This document shows positions 20,072 to 28,268 of a DNA stretch of 64,000 nt, in pieces. The translations under genes were made by a program, and so were the position numbers. This stretch comes from Pedococcus cremeus (GTDB lineage Bacteria; Actinomycetota; Actinomycetes; Actinomycetales; Dermatophilaceae). Where the stretch lies: the NCBI RefSeq assembly GCF_900111375.1, contig NZ_FOHB01000008.1, forward strand, positions 207,696 through 271,695, written 5' to 3'. Below the pieces are notes generated by a model. The model saw only the letters and a program-made list of their open reading frames with translations. It was not told the DNA's origin and ran no database searches. Each line of letters opens with the position of its first letter. The first letter of the stretch is position 1.

Positions 20072-20566
20072 ATGATGGGTCGCGTCACGGTGGCCGAGCA
20101 GCTGTTTGAGCAGCAGTGCACCAAGGTGGTGGCGACTGCCGAGGGCCAGGTGAGACACCTCGGGCCGGGGCTGGTGCCCGATCCGACGGATTCGATTCTG
20201 GCGAAGCTGGGGGAGCCGTCGTTCGCCATCCATCTCGCGCAAGCGGTGGGCGCAGATGAAGACGTCCCCAATGACGTCGGTCTGGCCCTGCGCAGGGCGG
20301 CGCAGCGGTTGCCCCATGTCCTGTCCGACGGACGAGAGGATCCTGCCGAAGACGGGCCCGTGGAGGGGGTCTTCGGGCCGGTCGTCGGCGATGGAGCCCT
20401 GGTCATCTGCCTCGACACCGACGGGGCGGGTGCAGGTCCGTCGATGATGAGCACGATGGTCCGGATCGTCGTGGAGGAGCTCACACCGCTCGGGGTGGAT
20501 GCCCATGTCGCCGCAGGGCCGTCGTTCTCCGACGCCATGCTTGCCGGCTGGCTGCCCGCGGAGTAA
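20072..20566 (+). CDS. Hypothetical protein
   Basis: 164 residues, not recognised. It begins MMGRVTVAEQLFEQQ with a G-rich ribosome-like stretch (AGCAGGGGGCAG) just upstream; an in-frame ATG at 20030 is possible. Sequence is balanced and soluble, with a plausible alpha/beta pattern (GALVICLDTDGAGAGP, IVVEELTPLGVDAHVAAG). No membrane segment. A very long frame on the opposite strand covers this region but has low-complexity composition, so the plus-strand reading is preferred. Confidence 0.55.
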   Translation: MMGRVTVAEQLFEQQCTKVVATAEGQVRHLGPGLVPDPTDSILAKLGEPSFAIHLAQAVGADEDVPNDVGLALRRAAQRLPHVLSDGREDPAEDGPVEGVFGPVVGDGALVICLDTDGAGAGPSMMSTMVRIVVEELTPLGVDAHVAAGPSFSDAMLAGWLPAE

Positions 20567-20627
20567 CGCCGCCGCAGCTGACGGATGTGGCCTTTCCGAC
20601 CGGCAGCACGACGGACAGGATGACCCC

Positions 20628-21005
20628 ATGACCACGCGCTTCACCTTCGGCCGCCTGCACCACGTCCAGCTCGCCATCCCCGCCGGCGGTGAAGACGCCT
20701 GCCGAGCCTTCTGGGGTGGGGTGCTGGGCATGACCGAGCTGGAGAAGCCACCCGTGCTCGCCGCCCGAGGCGGGTGCTGGTTCCGCGGCGGGGGACTCGA
20801 GGTCCACCTCGGCGTGGAGGAACCCTTCGTTCCGGCCAGGAAGGCACACCCCGGCATCCTCGTCGAGGACCTCGACAGCCTGGGCGCAGCCCTCGACGGC
20901 GCGGGCACGGCGGTCACCTGGGACGGGGAGTTCCCCGGACACCGGCGCTTCTACGCCGCCGACCCGTTCGGGAACCGGCTGGAGTTCCTCGAACCCAGCC
21001 ACTGA
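20628..21005 (+). CDS. VOC-family (glyoxalase/bleomycin-resistance) protein
   Basis: 125 residues, one vicinal-oxygen-chelate module pair. It starts RLHHVQLAIPAGGEDACRAFW, where HHVQLAIP places the first metal-ligand His, and ends with DPFGNRLEFLEP, the GNxxEF motif carrying the metal-ligand Glu. Start ATG 20628 is preceded by CAGGA. The substrate cannot be told. The next gene is on the opposite strand. Confidence 0.85.
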   Translation: MTTRFTFGRLHHVQLAIPAGGEDACRAFWGGVLGMTELEKPPVLAARGGCWFRGGGLEVHLGVEEPFVPARKAHPGILVEDLDSLGAALDGAGTAVTWDGEFPGHRRFYAADPFGNRLEFLEPSH

Positions 21006-21029
21006 CTCCCGACCCAGCGGATCGCGACC

Positions 21030-21281
21030 TCAGTCACGGCGTCGCGCAGTCCAGCGGTTGCGGTCCCTGAGGTCGAGGCCAGAGCGGCGACGCTGGCGCC
21101 CCATGGCCTCGCGGCGCCGCCGACGTGGGGATGAGCGGGTGGCCCACCACGCGAAGACGCCCAGCAGCGCGATGACGAGCAGGGCGGCACCCCAACCGCT
21201 GAGGCTCCCCACGCCCGTGCCCACGGCCGCGTCGTGCAGCGAGGCGCTCGCGTGACCGCGGAAGAGCGGAGCGTTCGGCAT
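21030..21281 (-). CDS. Small single-helix membrane protein
   Basis: 83 residues: short N-terminus, one helix (GWGAALLVIALLGVFAWWA, about 29-47), then a very basic tail rich in Arg. AGGAGA lies at the right distance upstream. It starts 24 bases after the MFS transporter stop, on the same strand, so it is likely cotranscribed with it. No recognised family. Confidence 0.6.
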   Translation of the reverse strand: MPNAPLFRGHASASLHDAAVGTGVGSLSGWGAALLVIALLGVFAWWATRSSPRRRRREAMGRQRRRSGLDLRDRNRWTARRRD

Positions 21282-21304
21282 GGCTTCTCCTCAGGCGGTT
21301 GCTG

Positions 21305-22645
21305 TCAACGAACGGTGTTCGCGGCCGCCACCCGTTGGGACTGGTCGTGCGACGGACCGCGGAGGGTCTCGTACATGCGAACGGCCACCACTAGCCCGGA
21401 GGCGGCGGTCAGTGCCGCGACGGCCCAGATGGCGGTGCGCACGCCGTAGAGGTCGGCGAGGACGCCCGACAGCAGCGCCCCGACGGCGAACCCTCCGTCG
21501 CGCCACAGCCGGTAGACCCCTACCGAACGCGCGCGCCAAGCGGGGTGCGCCACGTCACCGATCGAGGCCAGCAGGGTGGGGTAGACCATCGCCGTACCGG
21601 CACCGAGCAGGGCGGCTGCGACCGCCCAGGCGCCGAACGTGTCACCGGCCGCGACGAGCCCGAGCGCCACGGCCTGGACCAGCATGCCGGCGACGATCAG
21701 CCACTTGCGGCCCCACCGGTCGGAGAGCGCACCGGTGACCAGCTGCCCGAGCCCCCAGACCGCGGGGTAGAGCGCCGCGAGGACGCCGATGCGGGCGACG
21801 GACATACCGGTCGCCGCGAAGAGCACGGGGAAGAGGCCCCACGCCAGGCCGTCGTTGAGGTTGTTGACCAGGCCCGCCTGGCTGGCCGAGGAGAGGGCGG
21901 GTTCGCGGAAGCTGGTCTGCGCGAACACCTGCCCGCTGGTGAGCTCCTCGTGCAGGTGGTCGTGCCGGCCGTCGGCGCGAGCCACGTGCCCCTTCGCCTC
22001 GAGTCGTGCGTGCTCTCGGGTCTCCCGCACCGCCACGCTCGAGAGCGCCAGGCCGAGGGCCGCGAAGGCGAGGCCGAGCAGGAAGGGGGCGGGGCGGAGC
22101 CCGTAGGTCTGCGCGAGCAGGCCGGTGACCATCGCGGTCGCGGCCACCGCGGCATACCCGGCAGCCTCGTTGAGCCCCATGGCGAGGCCACGCCGCTGGG
22201 CGCCCACGAGGTCGATCTTCATCACGACGGTCGTCGACCACGTCAGACCCTGGCTCACGCCGAGGAGGATGTTGGCGGCGACCACCCAGGCCCACGACGG
22301 TGCCCAGATGAGCAGCAACGGCACGGGAACCGCCACCAGCCACCCCGCGACGAGCACCGGCTTGCGGCCGTAGCGGTCGGAGAGGGTGCCGGCGACGTAG
22401 TTGGCGACGGCCTTGGAGAGGCCGAAGGCCACGATGAAGGTGAGCCCGGCGGTGTAGGCGCGCAGGCCGAACTCCCGTTCGCCGAGCAGGGGCACCACGG
22501 TGCGCTCCTGCCCGAGCATGCCGCCGACGAGCGCGTTCACGACGACGAGCAGCGTGAACTGGGCGGCGTTCTGCCGCAGGCCGAGCCGCAGCTGGGGAGA
22601 GGTGCGTGCGCCAGGTGCAGCGGTGGCCGGACGCGGGCTGTTCAC
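21305..22645 (-). CDS. MFS transporter
   Basis: 446 residues and 12 predicted helices with two MFS loop motifs: GTLSDRYGRKPVLVAG after helix 2 and GALSDRWGRKWLIVAG in the second half. A hydrophilic central loop between helices 6 and 7 contains the His-rich run GRHDHLHEEL. GTG start at 22645 with GGGAGG upstream. It lies 69 bases downstream of a small Cys-rich protein that is itself preceded by a CsoR-like palindrome, so metal or sulfur stress export is a reasonable but unproven guess. Confidence 0.87.
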   Translation of the reverse strand: MNSPRPATAAPGARTSPQLRLGLRQNAAQFTLLVVVNALVGGMLGQERTVVPLLGEREFGLRAYTAGLTFIVAFGLSKAVANYVAGTLSDRYGRKPVLVAGWLVAVPVPLLLIWAPSWAWVVAANILLGVSQGLTWSTTVVMKIDLVGAQRRGLAMGLNEAAGYAAVAATAMVTGLLAQTYGLRPAPFLLGLAFAALGLALSSVAVRETREHARLEAKGHVARADGRHDHLHEELTSGQVFAQTSFREPALSSASQAGLVNNLNDGLAWGLFPVLFAATGMSVARIGVLAALYPAVWGLGQLVTGALSDRWGRKWLIVAGMLVQAVALGLVAAGDTFGAWAVAAALLGAGTAMVYPTLLASIGDVAHPAWRARSVGVYRLWRDGGFAVGALLSGVLADLYGVRTAIWAVAALTAASGLVVAVRMYETLRGPSHDQSQRVAAANTVR

Positions 22646-22714
22646 GGTGTCCTCCCTGCCCTCACGGTATGCCGCGACGCCGCCGCCAGCAGCTGGCGGC
22701 GGCGTCGCGTGTGC

Positions 22715-22888
22715 TCAGCTGCGGCCGAAGAGACGGCCGAGGAACGAGCCGCCGGCCTGGCTGGGCTCGTCGTCGTGGCCGGGGCAGCGGTCGGCGCGGG
22801 GGACGCCGGCCATGACCTGGTCGACGTGCTGGCCGCAGCCGGCCCAGGTGGTCTTGCCGCAGGTGCGGCAGGTGGCGGGACGGCACAT
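22715..22888 (-). CDS. Small Cys/His-rich (zinc-ribbon-like) protein
   Basis: 57 residues, with Cys in CRPATCRTCGKTTWAGCGQH and a further Cys-His in DRCPGHDDEP. The spacing suggests a bound metal. Similar small proteins (CRTCGKTTWAGCGQHV) are common in actinomycetes, without known function. AAGGAGAGCACC-ATG gives an excellent ribosome site. The C-terminus SFLGRLFGRS is amphipathic. A perfect palindrome lies 30 bases upstream of the start, and the MFS gene follows on the same strand. Confidence 0.75.
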   Translation of the reverse strand: MCRPATCRTCGKTTWAGCGQHVDQVMAGVPRADRCPGHDDEPSQAGGSFLGRLFGRS

Positions 22889-22918
22889 GGTGCTCTCCTT
22901 GGTCGCTGTTGGTGCGGT

Positions 22919-22936
22919 GATACCCCATGGGGTATC
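22919..22936. promoter_or_regulatory. CsoR/CstR-like palindromic operator
   Basis: Perfect 18-bp palindrome GATACCCCATGGGGTATC. The ATACCCC-GGGGTAT form is the known operator type of CsoR-family copper or persulfide repressors in actinomycetes. It lies 31-48 bases upstream of the small Cys-rich protein start. No csoR gene is in the window. Confidence 0.65.
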
Positions 22937-23007
22937 TGTGGCGACTGTACGGGGAGAGGCGCGAGGGCCGCAAGTCTCCGCGCGTCCGCGGCCTCCGGCC
23001 GGGCTGC

Positions 23008-24324
23008 TCAGGCGACGCGCGGCGTGGCGCCGTGGTGGTGGTCGCGACGGTAGGTCCATCCCACGTCGATGAGTGCAGACACCGCCAGGATGGCCACGAG
23101 CGCCAGGGCGGTGACCGGCTCGTCGACGAGCGTGGTGAAGCAGAAGACCACCAGGGTCACGACCGTCGACAGCAGGGCGATGACGAGCACCCACACGTGA
23201 GCGCCGGTCTCCCGGTGCAGGCGGAAGTGCGCGAGCGTCACCAGGGAGAAGACGACGAGCGCGACGGCGCTGCCGAGCGAGGCGATGCGGCCCAGCCCGA
23301 AGAAGAGCACGAGCACCAGCGAGAAGGCGGCCATCGCCATCAGGCCGTTGGGCAGCTGGCGCCGGCCGTGGCCCAGCGACCGTCCGAACACCGGCGGGAA
23401 CTGGCCCGTGCCCGCGAGGTGCTGCGAGAGACCGATCGAGGGGTAGAGCGCGGAGTTGACCGCCCCCGTCGTCGAGAACAGCGCGGTGATGACCATGAGC
23501 GCGTAGCCGGCCTCGCCGAGCGTCGGCTTGGCCGCCTCGGCCAGCGCCGTGCCTCCGGAGGCGATGACCTCGTCGACGGTCAGGGTGCCGAAGACGCCGA
23601 GCGCCACTGCCACGTAGACGGTCGTGGCGATCGCGAGCGAGAGGAACATCGCCCGCGGCAGCTGCCGGCCCGGATCGGGAAGGTCCTTGGCGGTGAAGGT
23701 CACCACGCCGAAGCCGAGGAAGGCGAAGAACGTCAGCGCGATGCTCGAGACGATGTCCTGCACGCTGGGGTAGCCGGACGGCGCGAGCAGCGAGGGCTGC
23801 ATGTTGGCGATCGTGACGACGGCGAAGACGGCGAGGATCGCCACCACCACGTTGACGATCACGGCCTGCACTCGCGCGACGGCCTTGGAGCCGACCGCGT
23901 TCAGGGCCGTCATGGCCAGGATCACCACGCAGCCGAAGACCCTGGCCCACGTGGCGTTCTTGTCGGTGAAGACCGCGCTGGCGTAGTTGCCGAACGACAC
24001 CGCGACCATCGCGCACACGATGCCGTTGGCGGCGAAGAGCAGCCAGCTCGTGATGCCCGGGACGTGACCGCGGCCGAACCCGCGCGACAGGTACTCGAGC
24101 ATCCCGCCGGCCGACGGGAACTTGGTGCCGAGCTTGGCGAACGAGTACCCCTGCAGGGCCGCGATGGCACCGGCGAGGAGGAACGAAAGCCACACCGCCG
24201 CGCCCGCCACGGCGCCGGCGGCCCCGAGAAGCGCGAAGATCCCGGCGCCCACCATGGATCCCACGCCGATGAACGCGGCCTGCATGGTGGTGAACTGCTT
24301 CTTCTCGGTCCCCGTTCGAGACAT
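23008..24324 (-). CDS. APC-family amino acid permease
   Basis: 438 residues and about 12 helices. The first helix carries FIGVGSMVGAGIFALLGAAG, quoted here as GVGSMVGAGIFALLG, the substrate-backbone-binding GxGxGIF motif of APC transporters. The start at 24324 is fixed by GAGGAGG five bases upstream; an upstream in-frame ATG at 24477 would add 51 unlike residues. The gene's end lies close to the CsoR-like palindrome. Substrate class (amino acid or amine) is inferred from family only. Confidence 0.87.
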   Translation of the reverse strand: MSRTGTEKKQFTTMQAAFIGVGSMVGAGIFALLGAAGAVAGAAVWLSFLLAGAIAALQGYSFAKLGTKFPSAGGMLEYLSRGFGRGHVPGITSWLLFAANGIVCAMVAVSFGNYASAVFTDKNATWARVFGCVVILAMTALNAVGSKAVARVQAVIVNVVVAILAVFAVVTIANMQPSLLAPSGYPSVQDIVSSIALTFFAFLGFGVVTFTAKDLPDPGRQLPRAMFLSLAIATTVYVAVALGVFGTLTVDEVIASGGTALAEAAKPTLGEAGYALMVITALFSTTGAVNSALYPSIGLSQHLAGTGQFPPVFGRSLGHGRRQLPNGLMAMAAFSLVLVLFFGLGRIASLGSAVALVVFSLVTLAHFRLHRETGAHVWVLVIALLSTVVTLVVFCFTTLVDEPVTALALVAILAVSALIDVGWTYRRDHHHGATPRVA

Positions 24325-24445
24325 CCCGGCCTCCTCGTGGGGGTGGCCGCCGCGGGCGGCACGCCCGCACCGGTCACAGCCCTCGAGCCCAGCCTCCCCA
24401 AGGGGGTGCGGGGGCGGCTCATCCGGACAGGGCGAAACCCCGAAA

Positions 24446-24483
24446 ACGGGTGTGCCCCCGCCGTTCGGCAGGGGCACACCCGT
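24446..24483 (-). terminator. Strong hairpin terminator of the LAYTG surface protein gene
   Basis: 13-bp perfect stem ACGGGTGTGCCCC / GGGGCACACCCGT enclosing a second 4-bp stem GCCG-TT-CGGC. On the minus strand it is followed by TTTT. It lies just after the surface protein stop at 24498. Confidence 0.8.
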
Positions 24484-24497
24484 CGTGCGGTACGAGC

Positions 24498-25598
24498 TCA
24501 GTGGCGACGCTCGACCACCAGGTGGCGCCGGGCCAGGAGCAGGAGGGCACCCATGAAGAGCAGGGCGCCGCCGAGCGTGAGCGGGTGCCAGACGGTGGAA
24601 CCCGTGTAGGCGAGCTTCTTGGCGGGTGCCGTGGTCTCGGCGCTGGCTGCGGTGCTCGCCGCGACCGTCGACGTGCGGGTGGTTGCGGTCGAGGTGTCCA
24701 CGGCCCCGGTGTCAGGGCCCGCCGTGGTCGTGGTCTTGACCGGAGCCGAGGTCGTGGTCTTGACGGGTGCGCTGGTCGTCGTGGTCTCGACGGGAGCCGA
24801 CGTGGTGGTGGTCTCGACCGGTGCGCTGGTGGTGGTCGTCTCCACCGGGGCCGAGGTGGTGGTCGTCTCGACAGGGGCTGAGGTCGTCGTGGTGGTCGTC
24901 TCCACGGGAGCCGAGGTCGTCGTGGTGGTCGTCTCCACGGGAGCCGAGGTCGTCGTGGTGGTCTCGCCCGGCGCGCTGGTCGTCGAGGTCTCGGACGGCG
25001 CGGTCGTGGTGGTGGTCTCGGACGGCGCGGTCGTGGTGGTGGTCTCGGACGGCGCGGTCGTGGTGGTGGTCTCCGACGGCGCGGTCGTGGTGGTGGTCTC
25101 CGACGGTGCGGTGGTGGTCGAGGTCTCGGACGGTGCGGTCGTGGTGCTGGTCTCCGACGGAGCGGTGGTCGTCGAGGTCTCGGACGGCGCGGTGGTCGTC
25201 GAGGTCTCGGACGGCGCGGTCGTGGTGGTGGTCTCCGACGGAGCAGTGGTCGTCGTCGTGGAGGTGGTCGTCGTGGTGGTGCTCGGGCTCGGGTTCTCGG
25301 CCTGGCAACGAGCAGTGAAGTCCGCGTCGCTCTCCCCGTCGTTGGGGAAGAAGTCGCGGGGGTGGTTGCCGTGTCCGCCGTCTGTCGCCGGGTCACCCAC
25401 CTTCTGCACCTGGTAGACGCCGCCCCCGTAGTGGCAGACCAGGTCCTTTCCTGCAGGGCCGGCAAAGGCCGAGACGGTGGGGAAGACCATCATGGCGAGT
25501 CCCAGCGCGCCCGCCGCGATGGCCGCACGGGTCTTCGCCAGGCCGGCCTCGGCCCACAGGCCGCTCGGGTGGGGAACGGCAGAAACGTGCTTGGTCAT
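24498..25598 (-). CDS. Thr-rich, sortase-anchored surface protein (LAYTG)
   Basis: 366 residues in four parts: a signal segment (about residues 25-48, AAIAAGALGLAMMVFPTVSAFA), a short globular domain with two Cys (DLVCHYGGGVYQVQKVG to DADFTARCQAENP), a long Thr/Ser/Pro/Glu stalk of tandem repeats, and a C-terminal sorting signal LAYTG followed by a helix and RRHLVVERRH. LAxTG is the signal known for class E sortases in actinomycetes. The stalk is likely a wall-spanning spacer and could be O-mannosylated; a PMT-family mannosyltransferase is encoded about 1 kb away. Start 25598 has AGGGG upstream. Confidence 0.8.
   Translation of the reverse strand: MTKHVSAVPHPSGLWAEAGLAKTRAAIAAGALGLAMMVFPTVSAFAGPAGKDLVCHYGGGVYQVQKVGDPATDGGHGNHPRDFFPNDGESDADFTARCQAENPSPSTTTTTTSTTTTTAPSETTTTTAPSETSTTTAPSETSTTTAPSETSTTTAPSETSTTTAPSETTTTTAPSETTTTTAPSETTTTTAPSETTTTTAPSETSTTSAPGETTTTTSAPVETTTTTTSAPVETTTTTTSAPVETTTTSAPVETTTTSAPVETTTTSAPVETTTTSAPVKTTTSAPVKTTTTAGPDTGAVDTSTATTRTSTVAASTAASAETTAPAKKLAYTGSTVWHPLTLGGALLFMGALLLLARRHLVVERRH
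24716..25290 (-). repeat. Tandem 24- and 27-bp repeats encoding the Thr-rich stalk
   Basis: Two families of in-frame repeats: about ten units of the peptide TAPSETTT/TAPSETST (24 bp) and about eight of SAPVETTTT-like units (about 27 bp). Copy number is a probable site of slippage variation. The opposite strand reads as a spurious Val-rich frame. Confidence 0.9.
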
Positions 25599-25936
25599 GG
25601 GAACCCCTGCTAGTCGACGGATTTCGTACCTCTGGCGTCGAACAGTGCCCAGCGCCACTGGAAAGGTCAAGAGAAGGTAAAGAGACCGTCAGTGGAAGGT
25701 ATGGCGGTTCTGGAAACTGTAAAGCGAGGCAAGGGGAGGCATCCGGGCACAAAAGGGGTCAGAGGTGCCTGTCGATGTGGGCGCATGTGTGCCGGTTTCA
25801 CCCCCTTCGTCGGCTCCGGGGCCGGCATGAGGGCGCACCCAAAACTCAACCAAAAGTACTAGCCAGCACGAGGTCTGACGGTCGAGCTGCCCGCGGACGG
25901 TGTGCAGTCGTGTCGAGGGGGGCCAGGCCCACTGAC
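25599..25936. other. 338-bp intergenic stretch upstream of the surface protein gene
   Basis: No gene seen. It is more AT-rich than its surroundings near 25660-25740 (aaaggtcaagagaaggtaaagag) and should contain the promoter of the LAYTG protein gene. Confidence 0.5.
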
Positions 25937-26608
25937 TCAGCCGACGGCTGCCGAGGCCACCTTCAGGTCGGCCACGAAAGCGGCGTAGTCCTCGTCGCGC
26001 TGCCGGGACCGCAGCACCGCCGATGGGTGCGTGGTGGCGACGACCGTCTTCGGCGGGTGCGCGAGCTCGAGCTTCGTCTCCTCCCAGCCCATCGACCTGC
26101 CCCGCGCGGCGCCGACGCGGAACGAGGGGCCGAACACCGCCTGCCCTGCGGTCGCCCCCAGCACCACGACCACCTGCGGCCTCACGACCTCGAGCTCGGC
26201 GAGCAGCCACGGCCCACAGGCGGTGACCTGCCACCGGCTCGGGGACTGGTGGATGCGCTGCTTGCCGCGCGTGCCCGAGAACCGGAAGTGCTTGACCGCG
26301 TTGGTGCGAAAGACCGTGGTGGCCGCGATGCCGGCGTCCTCGAGCGCCCGGTCGAGCAGCCGCCCAGCGGGTCCGACGAACGGCTCGCCGGCGAGGTCCT
26401 CCTTGTCGCCGGGCTGCTCGCCGATGACCATGAGCCGGGCGTCCCGCGGGCCGTCCCCGACCACGGCCTGGGTCGCGTCGCGGAAGAGGTCGCAGCCCTC
26501 GCACGCCTGGGCGCTGGTGCGGATGGCCGACAGCGAGAGGCGTTCGGGCACCCAGGGGCCCCCGCCCGGGTAGTCCGCCCGGTCCTTCGTCGAACCCGCG
26601 CTGGGCAT
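25937..26608 (-). CDS. udgX: UdgX-type uracil-DNA glycosylase
   Basis: 223 residues. Motif A is GEQPGDKED, the UdgX variant of the family 4 motif. The insertion GKQRIHQSP at about residues 115-123 corresponds to the KRRIHQ loop, whose His forms a covalent bond with the abasic site in Mycobacterium UdgX. Motif B is THPSAVLR. Cysteines in ACEGCDLF and TACGPWL fit an iron-sulfur cluster. It should remove uracil from single-stranded DNA and stay bound. It ends 329 bases from the surface protein start and is transcribed with, or just after, pmt. Confidence 0.85.
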   Translation of the reverse strand: MPSAGSTKDRADYPGGGPWVPERLSLSAIRTSAQACEGCDLFRDATQAVVGDGPRDARLMVIGEQPGDKEDLAGEPFVGPAGRLLDRALEDAGIAATTVFRTNAVKHFRFSGTRGKQRIHQSPSRWQVTACGPWLLAELEVVRPQVVVVLGATAGQAVFGPSFRVGAARGRSMGWEETKLELAHPPKTVVATTHPSAVLRSRQRDEDYAAFVADLKVASAAVG

Positions 26609-26661
26609 GTCCTCACTCTGGACCGGTGCGCCCCGAGCGGCCAGTCAGACGCCGGTCCAGC

Positions 26662-28233
26662 TCAGATCCAGCTGGGGAACCACATCCGGTTCGACCAGTC
26701 GGGCTGGGGGATGACCTGGGCGGTGTAGATGGGCCAGAAGAAGGCGAACAGGGCCAGGGTCAGCAGGCAGAAGCCGCCAACGGCAGCCAGTCCCCACTGC
26801 CGTCGTCGCAGCGACGCGGTCCGCGGCCCGAGCCACAGCCCCAGCACGAACACCACCCCCAGCACCACCCACGGCTCGAAGGCGATCTCGTAGAACGAGT
26901 AGATGGTGCGGTGCTGGTAGTTGAACCAGGGCAGGTAGCCGCCGATGAGGCCGGCGACCACCGCGCCGGCGCGCCAGTCGCGCCGCACCAGCCAGTAGTA
27001 GAGGAGGACGAACACCGCGATGGTGCCCAGCCACCAGATCGAGACGGTGCCGATCGAGGTGATCGCCTTGGAGCACTGCTCGACCGTGCAGCCGTCCTGC
27101 CCGCGCTTGGGCCCCTCGTAGAAGAACGAGGTCGGCCGCCCCTGCACCAGCCACGACCACGGGTTGGTCTTGTACGGGTGGTCCGAGGTCAGCCCGACGT
27201 GGAAGGCGTAGACCTCCTGGTGGTACTTCCACAGCGACCGCAGCGGTGCCGGCACCCAGCTCCAGCCCCAGTCGGGGTGCTGCGTCGCCCACTGCCGGTC
27301 GTAGCCGGCCGTGGAACGGAACCACCCCGCCCATGACACGAGGTAGGTGGCGACGGCGGTGCCCACCATCGCCAGCGCCGCGAACAGCCCGTCCTTGACA
27401 ACGGCAGCCCGGAACCAGTGGCGCACCCCGACGGCCCGTCGGGCGCCGATGTCCCACCACACCGTCATCACCCCGAAGGCGATGAGGAAGAACAGGCCCG
27501 ACCACTTCGTGCCGGCCGCCAGGCCGAGGCTGAGCCCCGCTACCCAGCGCCAGGGGCGCAGGCCGAGCCAGGGGCCCCAGCCGAGCCGTGAGGAGTCACC
27601 GGTGGGGGCCCGGGCCGCGACCCGCTCGGCGAGCATCGCGCGCGAGCGGTCGCGGTCGATGAGCAGCGCGCAGAACCCTGCCAGCGCGAAGAACATGACG
27701 ATGATGTCGAGCAGCCCGGTGCGCGAGTGCACGAAATGGTGGCCCTCGAACGCGAGCAGGAAGGCTGCGACGGTGCCCAGCAGCGTGGAGCCGAACATGC
27801 GTCGCGCGGCGCGGCCGATCATGAGGATCGACAGCGTGCCGAGCAGTGCCACCGAGAAGCGCCAGCCCCACGACGACGTCTGCCCGAAGAGCCACTCGCC
27901 CACGCCGATGACCCACTTGCCCACCGGTGGGTGGACCACCAGGTCGCCCTCGCTGCCGAAGACGTCAGGGGTGCCGTGCGTGAACAGCTCGTCGGGCTTC
28001 TTGAGGCTGTCGGGCACCCGCATCTCCACGCCGTAGCGCAGCAGCGAGACGCCCTGCTTGACGTAGTAGGTCTCGTCGAAGACCAGCTGATGCGGACGGT
28101 CCAGCGCCCAGAACCGCATCACCCCACCGACCAGCGCGACGACCAGTGGGCCGAACCAGCCCCAGAACCGGTCGGTGGGCCGGAAGCCGAGCAGGCGGGA
28201 TCGCAGCTGCTCGGTGCGCGTCATGGCCGCCAT
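26662..28233 (-). CDS. pmt: Protein O-mannosyltransferase (PMT family, GT39)
   Basis: About 523 residues with around 11 helices. The first extracytoplasmic loop carries the catalytic acidic pair in LVFDETYYVKQG, typical of PMTs, followed by HPPVGKWVIGVGEW. It transfers mannose from polyprenyl-phosphate-mannose to Ser/Thr of exported proteins. Start at ATG 28233 or 28224; no clear ribosome site separates them. It is divergent from rsmI with 35 bases between, an arrangement conserved in actinomycetes. The Thr-rich surface protein nearby is a natural candidate acceptor. Confidence 0.9.
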   Translation of the reverse strand: MAAMTRTEQLRSRLLGFRPTDRFWGWFGPLVVALVGGVMRFWALDRPHQLVFDETYYVKQGVSLLRYGVEMRVPDSLKKPDELFTHGTPDVFGSEGDLVVHPPVGKWVIGVGEWLFGQTSSWGWRFSVALLGTLSILMIGRAARRMFGSTLLGTVAAFLLAFEGHHFVHSRTGLLDIIVMFFALAGFCALLIDRDRSRAMLAERVAARAPTGDSSRLGWGPWLGLRPWRWVAGLSLGLAAGTKWSGLFFLIAFGVMTVWWDIGARRAVGVRHWFRAAVVKDGLFAALAMVGTAVATYLVSWAGWFRSTAGYDRQWATQHPDWGWSWVPAPLRSLWKYHQEVYAFHVGLTSDHPYKTNPWSWLVQGRPTSFFYEGPKRGQDGCTVEQCSKAITSIGTVSIWWLGTIAVFVLLYYWLVRRDWRAGAVVAGLIGGYLPWFNYQHRTIYSFYEIAFEPWVVLGVVFVLGLWLGPRTASLRRRQWGLAAVGGFCLLTLALFAFFWPIYTAQVIPQPDWSNRMWFPSWI

Positions 28234-28268
28234 CGTAGAGGGGCCGGGTGGCCTGAGAGGATCAGCCG

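Noticed and set aside
18821..20917. A 698-codon open frame on the minus strand
   Set aside because: Antisense to the secreted phosphoesterase and the following genes. The plus-strand product has clear family motifs; the minus frame has none.
24619..25416. A Val-rich plus-strand frame (VVVVSDGAVVVV repeats)
   Set aside because: Reverse reading of the Thr-rich repeats. The minus-strand protein has signal peptide and LAYTG anchor.
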